Shown: piece after piece, positions 57,603 through 64,000 of the stretch
Position numbering within the stretch: the first letter of the stretch is position 1
Layout: every line of letters begins with the position of its first letter
NCBI GenBank assembly: GCA_963742305.1
Contig: CAVULN010000044.1
Location: forward strand, 62,001-126,000
Origin: Roseiarcus sp963742305
GTDB taxonomy: Bacteria; Pseudomonadota; Alphaproteobacteria; Rhizobiales; Beijerinckiaceae
DNA length: 64,000 bases
Reading direction: 5' to 3'
Notes under the pieces: model-generated
What the model saw: the letters and a program-made list of their open reading frames with translations, nothing else
Told to the model about the DNA's origin: nothing
Databases searched by the model: none
Translations under genes and position numbers: made by a program

Positions 57603-60600
57603 ATGGACGTTGGGTCTTGGCTACGAAGCCTCGGACTCGGCCAATACGAGGCGACGTTCCGGGACAACGAGATCGACGGCGCGGTGCTGCCGAAGCTGAC
57701 GGCGGACGACCTCAAGGACCTCGGCGTCTCTGTCGTCGGCCATCGGCGCAAGATCATGTCCGCGATCGAGGCGCTGAACGCCCCGTTCGCCGCGCCGGTC
57801 GCCGCCGACGCCGCCGAGCGGCGCCAGCTCACCGTGATGTTCTGCGACCTCGTCGGCTCGACCGCGCTGTCGGCGCGGCTCGATCCCGAGGACATGCGCC
57901 AGGTCATCCGCGCCTATCAGGACGCCTGCTCGGGCGTGGTGGCGCGCTATGACGGCTTTGTCGCGAAATTCTTTGGCGACGGGATTCTCGCGTACTTCGG
58001 CTTTCCCCGGGCGCACGAGGACGACGCGGCGCGCGCGGTCCATGCGGCTCTGGACATCGCCGAAGTCGTGGCGGCGACTGCAAACCCGCGCGCCGCGAGA
58101 AGCTCGCGGTGCGGATCGGGATCGCGACCGGCCTCGTCGTCGTCGGCGATATCGTCGGGCAAGGCTCCGCGCAGGAGCAGGTCGTCGTCGGCGACACGCC
58201 CAATCTCGCCGCGCGGCTGCAGGGCCTCGCCGATGCGGGCGGCGTCGTCGTGTCTGCGGCGACCCGGCGGCTGATCGGCGACCGGTTCCGCCTGCAAGGA
58301 CTTGGGCCGGCACGCGGTCAAAGGCCTCGCCGAGCCGGTCGAGGCCTATGCTGCGCTCGGCGTGTCCCAGAGCGAGAGCCGTTTCGAGGCGGCGCATTCG
58401 GCGCGGCTGACCGGCTTCGTCGGGCGCGAGGCCGAGAGCGCCGAACTGATCGCCCGCCAGCGCCGCGCGTGGGGCGGCGAGGGCCAGACCGTGCTGATCT
58501 CGGGCGAAGCGGGCATCGGCAAGTCGCGCCTGTCCGCCTGGCTCGCCGAGCAGGTCGCGGACACGGCTCACACGCAGGCTTCGCTACCAGTGCTCGCCCT
58601 ATCATCGCGACAGCGCGCTCTATCCCTTCGTGCAGCAATTCGAGCGCGCGGCGGGGATCGCGCCGCAGGAGCCGCCCGAAGCCAAGCTCGACAAGCTGGA
58701 GAAAGTGCTCGGCCTCGCGACCGAGCGCATGAACGAGGTCGTCGCCGCTGATCGCCTCGATGCTCTCGATTCCGCTCGGCAAACGCTATCCCGCGCTGAC
58801 CGTCTCGCCCGCGCAGCAGCGCCGCCATACGCTTTCGGCGCTGCTCGACCAGATGGAGGGCCTGGCCGCGCGGAAGCCGCTGTTGATTCTGTTCGAGGAC
58901 GCGCATTGGGCCGACGCCACCTCGCTCGAAGTGCTCGATCTCGTGATCGAACGGGTGCGACGGCTGCCGATTCTGCTGCTGATCACCTTCCGTCCCGAGT
59001 TCGAAGCGCCCTGGTCGGCCTGCCCGACGTTGCGACGATGACGCTCGGCCGGCTCGATCGCGGTCCAGGCGGAGACGCTGGTCGAGCGCGTCGACCGGCG
59101 GACGCAAGCTCCCCGCCGAAGTGCTCGCGCAGATCGTCGCCAAGACCGACGGGGTGCCGCTCTTCGTCGAGGAGTTGACCAAGAACGTGCTGGAATCGGG
59201 CCTGCTCATCGAGGAGCCGGACCGATATCGCCTCGACGGGCCTTTGCCGCCGCTGGCGATTCCCTCGACGCTGCAGGATTCGCTGATGGCGCGCCTCGAC
59301 CGCCTCGCCGCGGTGAAGGAGATCGCGCAGATCGGCGCGGCGATCGGACGCGAATTCGCCTATGCCCTGCTGCACGCCGTCGTCGGTCGCGACGAGCCGA
59401 CGCTGCGGTCCGCGCTCGCGCAACTGGAGGACTCGGAACTGGTCTTCCGCCTCGGCGCGCCGCCCGACGCGCGCTATGCGTTCAAACACGCCCTGGTGCA
59501 GGACACCGCCTACGAAAGCCTGCTCAAGAGCCGGCGGCAGATCCTGCATCGGAAGATCGCCGATACGTTGCGCGAGCAATTCCCCGACATCGTCGAGGCC
59601 GAGCCTGAACTGCTCGCCCACCACTTCACGCAAGCGGGCCTCACCGCGCCCGCGATCGAATATTGGGGCAAGGCCGGCGATCTCGCGCTTCGGCGCTCGG
59701 CCTTCAAGGAGGCGATCGCGCATCTCGGCAAGGCGATCGAGATGACGGAGGCGCTTGCGGGCGCGGGGGACGCGGACGCAGACAGGCGCGAAGCTGACAG
59801 CTGCAGGTCGCCTATGGCAACGCGATGATCGCCGCGCATGGCCATGGCGCGCCCGAAACCCTCGCCGCTTTTAGGCGCGCGCACGAACTCGGCGCAGACG
59901 CGGCGGACGTCGACTCGCGCTTCTCGATCCAATTACGGGCTCTGGGCGGGAAGCTACGTGCATGGCGACCTGCCGGGAATGCTCGGGCCCGCGCAGGCTT
60001 TTCTGCACGACGTCGAGTCGCGGCCCGGTTCGCCGGAGGCGGGCGTGGCGCATCGCGCCTATGGCGTGACGCAATGGTTTACCGGAGAACTATGCGAGGC
60101 GCGCGCGCACCTCGAACAGGCGGTTGCGATTTTCGATCCGGAGCGGGATCGCGATCTCGCCTTCCGCTTCGGCCAGGACGTCGGCGTCTCCGCGACGGTC
60201 TATCTGGCGATCGCGCTTTGGCCGCTCGGCGAGGTCGATCGCGCCCGCGAGATCGCCGACGCGACGGCGACGCGAATCGCGAAATTGAGCCATCTCGCGA
60301 CCTCGACATATGGCCTGATGCACTGCGCCATGTTCGAGATCATCGGCCGGAAGGTCGATCGCGCGGCCCCTCTCGCCAGGGCGCTGTCCAGCGTCGCGCA
60401 CGAGCATGGGATCGCCCTGTGGGTCGCTTTCGGGGCCTTCCTGGAAGCCTGGGTGGAATTGCGCTCCGGCGTCCCTGATATCGGTCTCACGAATCTCCGG
60501 CGGGCCGCCGCCCTGCTTCAACGGGATAATGTCGGGGCGTTTCAGCCGCTGGTCCGGACGGCTCTGGCGGAAGCGGAAGCGAGAAATGGCGAGACGGCGG

Positions 60601-60974
60601 CCGCGCTGGCGACGCTCGATCATGCGCTCGAGGACTTCGAACGCAGCGGACAGCGCTGGTTCGACGCGGAACTCCACCGCATGCGCGGCGAAATCCTTCT
60701 CGAGCAAAATCCCGCAGACCCCGGCCTCGCCGAAGAGGCGTTCCTCGCCGCCATCGCCGTCGCGCAGACATCAGAAGGCCCGCAGCTTCGAACTGCGCGC
60801 CGCGCTTTCGCTCGCCAAGCTCTACCAGATCGACCGGCACGCCCCGCCGACGCCCACGCCGTCCTCGCGCCCGCGCTCGAAGGCTTTTCGCCGACGCCCG
60901 AAATGCCCGAGATCGCCGAGGCGCAGGCGCTGTTGGCGGCTATCGAGGCCAGCGCGCATGCCAGGCACGAATAG
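57603..60974 (+). pseudogene. SAM-domain / adenylate cyclase / AAA-ATPase / TPR regulator (about ten frame breaks)
   Basis: MDVGSWLRSLGLGQYEATFR starts a SAM domain. A class III cyclase follows with both metal Asp residues (MFCDLVGSTALSARL; FFGDGILAYFGFP) and VRIGIATGLVVVGDIVGQG. Then an AAA/NB-ARC-like ATPase has VLISGEAGIGKSRLSAWLA (Walker A) and ILFEDAHWADATSLE (Walker B), and a helical TPR-like C-terminus ends LLAAIEASAHARHE. The full protein would be about 1,110 residues, normal for this group. Frame breaks occur near 58090, 58305, 58580, 58748, 59030–59110 (several), 59800, 59930, 60780 and 60840. Each rejoins the family sequence exactly. Confidence 0.82.
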
Positions 60975-61298
60975 ACACAGCTATGGGCTATCGCGGCCGA
61001 CCGAGATCCCAAGCGCTCTTCGGCCTGATCCTGAGCGGACGTTGGTCGCGAACGATCGAATGGCGCGGTTCGACGTGGAGCGGAAGTTGCGGGTCGCGAC
61101 CGCGAACGTCGCAAGTGGGCAGGCAAGCGGGCTTTCCCTGGTGACGCTTCTAGGCGCGGTCTCCCTTTTGAGACGTACCGCATCGTGACGCAGGCTTGCA
61201 GGTTCGTGCGCCCCTTCGGAAGCCGGCGGCACTATGCCGCATTTGCACGGGCTGGCATCGCCGAGATTATGCAACCGGTGGGGCGGGGTATCCGTACA

Positions 61299-62936
61299 AT
61301 GCGGACTTTCGGCGCCTTCAGACATCGAGACTTCGTCCTGATATGGACAGCCAACACCATTGCCCTCATCGGGATTGGGATGTTCGACGCGGCCTGCGCA
61401 TGGCTGATGACGTCGCTCAACCCCGATCCGTTCATGGTGTCGCTGGTTCAAACGGCGATCGTGCTGCCGATGTTCTTGCTGACGCTCACGGGCGGCGCGA
61501 TCGCGGACGTCGTCAATCCCAGGCGCTTCCTCATCGTCAATACATTGTTCATCGCCTTGTTCGTCGCGACGTTCGCCGCGATCCTTTCGGCGAAGCTCGC
61601 GACGTCGGCGACATTGTTGGCGACGATCTTCGTGTTGAGCGGCGCATGGGCGTTGAACGCGCCGGCGTGGCTTGCGCTCATTCCAAGCTTAGTCCCGCAG
61701 GAAGAGCTGGATTCGGCCACCGCCGCGAGCGGATTCGGTTACAATATCAGCCGCCTGTTGGGACCTCCGGCTTTCAGCCTGGCGATCGCCTATTTCGGCG
61801 TGTCCGCACCATTCTGGCTCTTCTGCGGTTGCAACGCCGTTGCGATCGCCGTCCTGTTTGCGTGGCGGCCTCCGCAGCGGTCCGACGCGAGGTTGCCGCC
61901 CGAGCGCGTCTTGAGCGCGATTCGCATCGGCGTTCGTCACACCGCCCACAATCGGCGCTTGCGCGCGACGCTCGCGCGCGCCGCTGCCTTCTTCCTGTTC
62001 GCGAGCGCTTCGTCGGCGCTTCTACCCCTGGTCGCGCGCCATGCGCTGGGGCGTCCCGAGTTCTACGGCGCCATGCTGTCGGCGGTCGCCCTCGGCGCCA
62101 TCGTCGGCTCGCTGACGTTCGTTTCCTTGAGGCGACCGTTCGGTCTCGAACCGGTCGTCGTTCTGGGCATGGTTCTCATGTCCGCCGCGCTCTTTCTGTT
62201 CGGCTCCTCGCACAGCGTCATTGTTTTGCTCGCGGCGAGCGTCGTCGCCGGGTTTGCCGGAATCATCGTGCTGGCGAGCCTATACGTCTCGGCCCAGCAG
62301 GTCTTGCCGAACTGGGTGCGCGCACGCGGGCTGGCGATCCTATTGACCGTCGTTTTTGGCTCGGCGGCGTTCGGCAGCGCGGGCTGGGGCAAGCTGGCGA
62401 GCGCCAGCGACCCGTCCAACGCGCTTTTTGTCGCCGCCGCGGGGGCGCTCCTGACGATTCCGCTGACCTCGCGCTGGAGGCTCGAGGCCGCCGCCAACGT
62501 CGATCTCCGTCCGTCGTTGCATTGGCGGAAAATGAACCTTGCAAGAAAGGTCGACGACGACGAGGGCCCGATTCTGGTTGCCGTGGAATATTGGGTCAGG
62601 ACGGCGGACCGCGCATCATTTCTGGAAGCGATCGAGGAAATGGGGCGCGAGCGCCGGCGCGACGGTGCGACGCGCTGGGGCGTGTTCGAAGACGTCGAGG
62701 ACGAGGGGCGCTACGTGGAGATTTTCTCTCTCGAATCCTGGCTGGACCTGCGCCGCTTGCGCGAACGGGTGACCAAGGCGGACCGGGAGGTCGAACAGAG
62801 AATTGAGGCAATGCTGGGTGAGCCGCGCAGAGTCCACTTCCATGTCGCTCCGTCCCCCAAACCGCGCTCCCCGATCGTCGAGGCTACGACCATTCAAGCC
62901 GTCTTGAGCACGCTCGGGCGACGATCGCGCTCGTAG
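61299..62936 (+). CDS. MFS exporter of the EntS/MFS_3 type
   Basis: A 545-residue protein (start MRTFGAFRHRDFVLIWTANT; another Met lies 10 codons earlier). Twelve hydrophobic segments run from about residue 15 to 400. LLGPPAFSLAIAYFGVSAPF and GYNISRLLGPP mark the group that includes EntS. The soluble tail from about 420 (ILVAVEYWVRTADRASFLEA; RYVEIFSLESWLDLRRL) is the usual MFS_3 C-terminus with antibiotic-biosynthesis-monooxygenase-like sequence. It likely exports a siderophore or toxic compound. The frame is intact, in contrast to the preceding gene. Confidence 0.88.
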   Translation: MRTFGAFRHRDFVLIWTANTIALIGIGMFDAACAWLMTSLNPDPFMVSLVQTAIVLPMFLLTLTGGAIADVVNPRRFLIVNTLFIALFVATFAAILSAKLATSATLLATIFVLSGAWALNAPAWLALIPSLVPQEELDSATAASGFGYNISRLLGPPAFSLAIAYFGVSAPFWLFCGCNAVAIAVLFAWRPPQRSDARLPPERVLSAIRIGVRHTAHNRRLRATLARAAAFFLFASASSALLPLVARHALGRPEFYGAMLSAVALGAIVGSLTFVSLRRPFGLEPVVVLGMVLMSAALFLFGSSHSVIVLLAASVVAGFAGIIVLASLYVSAQQVLPNWVRARGLAILLTVVFGSAAFGSAGWGKLASASDPSNALFVAAAGALLTIPLTSRWRLEAAANVDLRPSLHWRKMNLARKVDDDEGPILVAVEYWVRTADRASFLEAIEEMGRERRRDGATRWGVFEDVEDEGRYVEIFSLESWLDLRRLRERVTKADREVEQRIEAMLGEPRRVHFHVAPSPKPRSPIVEATTIQAVLSTLGRRSRS

Positions 62937-63352
62937 GGGCGATGTGCGCCGAGCGCACGGATTTTCGCCCGTCGCCGAGACCGTACTCGATAGTTGAACC
63001 CTGGCTCCGTGGACGACCGGATTTGGCGCAACCCTTCCGTGCCGGTACCAGACAGGAATGCACGCTTACAGACGATTTTGACGTGTCCGCCAAACCGTCG
63101 GCGAACGACCCCTATTTGCGCATTGCCGTCACGCCTGGCGTCGGCCACGAAAGTCCGCTTTCCCGCCAACGCCGCGCAAGTAAGCCGATTGGGTCTGACG
63201 CTCGTTGACCCGCGCGCCGCTTGAGTTGCACGCTCGACTGGCCCTAAGCCCATTGGCCTGGGGTGTGGCTGGCCTGTGTGACAGTGTGAGGCTACAGGCG
63301 TCGCAGGGACCAACCTCGATCCTCACGACCCTGATCCGCCAGGAGGTGTCTC
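62937..63352. other. Intergenic region, no gene seen
   Basis: 416 bp with no convincing coding frame on either strand. It ends with a strong AGGAGGTGTC ribosome-binding site for the hydrolase. Confidence 0.4.
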
Positions 63353-64000
63353 TTGCCCATCGCCCACGTCAACGACGTCGATCTTGCTTACGAGGAGCAC
63401 GGGGAGGGCTTTCCCCTCATCTGGGCCCATGAGTTCGCCGGCAGTAAGGAGAGCTGGCTGCCGCAGGTGAACTTCTTCTCGCGCCGCTACCGCGTCATTG
63501 TCTACAACGCTCGCGGCTACCCGCCGTCCACCGTCCCGGCCGACGTTGCTGCGTACAGCCAAGACCACGCCGTCGAGGACCTCTACGGGCTACTCACGCA
63601 CCTCGGCATCGAGCAGGCGCACGTCGGAGGGTTGTCGATGGGCGGCTCGTGTACGCTGCACTTCGGCATCAGACACCCGGGGATGGCGCGTTCGCTGATC
63701 ATAGCGGCGGCGGGCAGCGGCAGCGAAGACCCCGAAGAGTTCCGGCAGACATGCCGCGCCCTGGCCGACCGGCTCGAGCGCGAGGGCGGGGCCGGCTTCG
63801 CGGACTATGGCGCCGGCGCTAGCCGATTGCAGCTCAAGCGTAAGGACCCTCAGGCCTACAAGGTCTTCTTTGACCTGCTCTCCAGCCACTCTCGTATCGG
63901 CTCCGCCAACACAATGCGTGGGGTTCAAGCCGGCCGTCCGCCGATCTACGTCTGGGAGAAAGAGATGGAGGCCATTCGTATCCCCACCCTGATCCTCTGC
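63353..64000 (+). CDS. Alpha/beta hydrolase, cut by the right edge
   Basis: A TTG start 7 nt after AGGAGGTG opens a frame of 216 codons that reaches the window end without a stop. PIAHVNDVDLAYEEHGEGFP and LIWAHEFAGSKESWLPQVNF form the first strands with the oxyanion region. YNARGYPPSTVPADVAAYSQ follows, and AHVGGLSMGGSCTLHFG holds the nucleophile Ser in GLSMGG. The Asp and His of the triad lie past the edge. It resembles haloalkane/epoxide-type or 3-oxoadipate enol-lactonase-like hydrolases. Confidence 0.85.
   Translation, partial: MPIAHVNDVDLAYEEHGEGFPLIWAHEFAGSKESWLPQVNFFSRRYRVIVYNARGYPPSTVPADVAAYSQDHAVEDLYGLLTHLGIEQAHVGGLSMGGSCTLHFGIRHPGMARSLIIAAAGSGSEDPEEFRQTCRALADRLEREGGAGFADYGAGASRLQLKRKDPQAYKVFFDLLSSHSRIGSANTMRGVQAGRPPIYVWEKEMEAIRIPTLILC

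Noticed and set aside
61196..62806. 536-codon frame overlapping the MFS gene on the same strand
   Set aside because: Out-of-frame shadow; the MFS frame has twelve membrane segments.
61299..62936. MFS protein with monooxygenase-like C-terminal domain as a novel fusion
   Set aside because: This tail is a regular part of the MFS_3/EntS-like family, so it is not new.
1..64000. tRNA, rRNA or CRISPR loci
   Set aside because: No T-loop/anticodon patterns, rRNA stretches or short regularly spaced repeats were recognised; a covariance-model search would be decisive for tRNAs.

Overview
The window is about 64 kb of GC-rich chromosomal DNA from an alphaproteobacterium, most likely Hyphomicrobiales (Rhizobiales). 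This assignment is inference, resting on these genes together: aerobic cobaltochelatase cobS in a bolA–DnaJ–cobS block, bluB, a type-2 ferredoxin–NADP reductase paired with a [2Fe-2S] ferredoxin, a DUF29 protein, adenylate cyclase–TPR proteins, a pRiA4b ORF-3 protein, and a 25-residue membrane peptide of a kind I recall from Rhizobiales. I saw no rRNA gene, tRNA gene or CRISPR array.

Layout. 0–5.5 kb: a giant coiled-coil membrane protein with 44-residue repeats (runs off the left edge), divergent from a small Hpt protein. 5.8–10.7 kb: ferredoxin, ferredoxin reductase, methyltransferase, an OprB-type porin, an HTH protein. 11–19 kb: an NmrA-like protein, bluB, a micropeptide plus membrane protein, cupin, RMD1 protein, a cyclase–TPR protein, a flavin monooxygenase and a truncated DUF1254 gene. 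19.5–31.9 kb: guaA, GIY-YIG protein, CorC/HlyC protein, FMN reductase, DUF29, cobS, DnaJ-domain protein, bolA, L,D-transpeptidase lipoprotein, NUDIX, metallophosphoesterase, DUF4337. 32–47 kb: scattered metabolic genes (phosphotransacetylase, GST, methyltransferases, malonyl-CoA decarboxylase, pseudouridine-5'-phosphate glycosidase, quinone reductase, PfkB kinase, pirin, FAD monooxygenase, glycosyltransferase, alpha/beta hydrolase). 47.3–49.1 kb: a second cyclase–TPR gene that has lost its 5' end. 49.1–57.4 kb: an integrative element with a tyrosine integrase, a possible small HTH protein, a Toprim/DUF3631 primase-helicase, a PolA-like DNA polymerase and an adenine-type DNA methyltransferase, but no virion or conjugation genes. 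57.6–64 kb: a SAM-domain/cyclase/AAA regulator, an MFS exporter and an alpha/beta hydrolase cut by the right edge.

The main caution is reading-frame damage. About thirty single-gene frame breaks are visible, including two in guaA, which is usually a single-copy core gene. They cluster most densely at 52–61 kb. The simplest reading is uncorrected indels in the assembly rather than thirty biological mutations, but this cannot be proved from the sequence alone. Where a gene is split I give the span of the reconstructed gene and the approximate break.

The most interesting part is the 49–57 kb element. It is a compact replication-and-modification module resembling a phage satellite or integrated plasmid. 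It carries a perfect 28-bp inverted repeat just after the primase-helicase gene, and its left edge coincides with the point where the cyclase gene loses its catalytic N-terminus.
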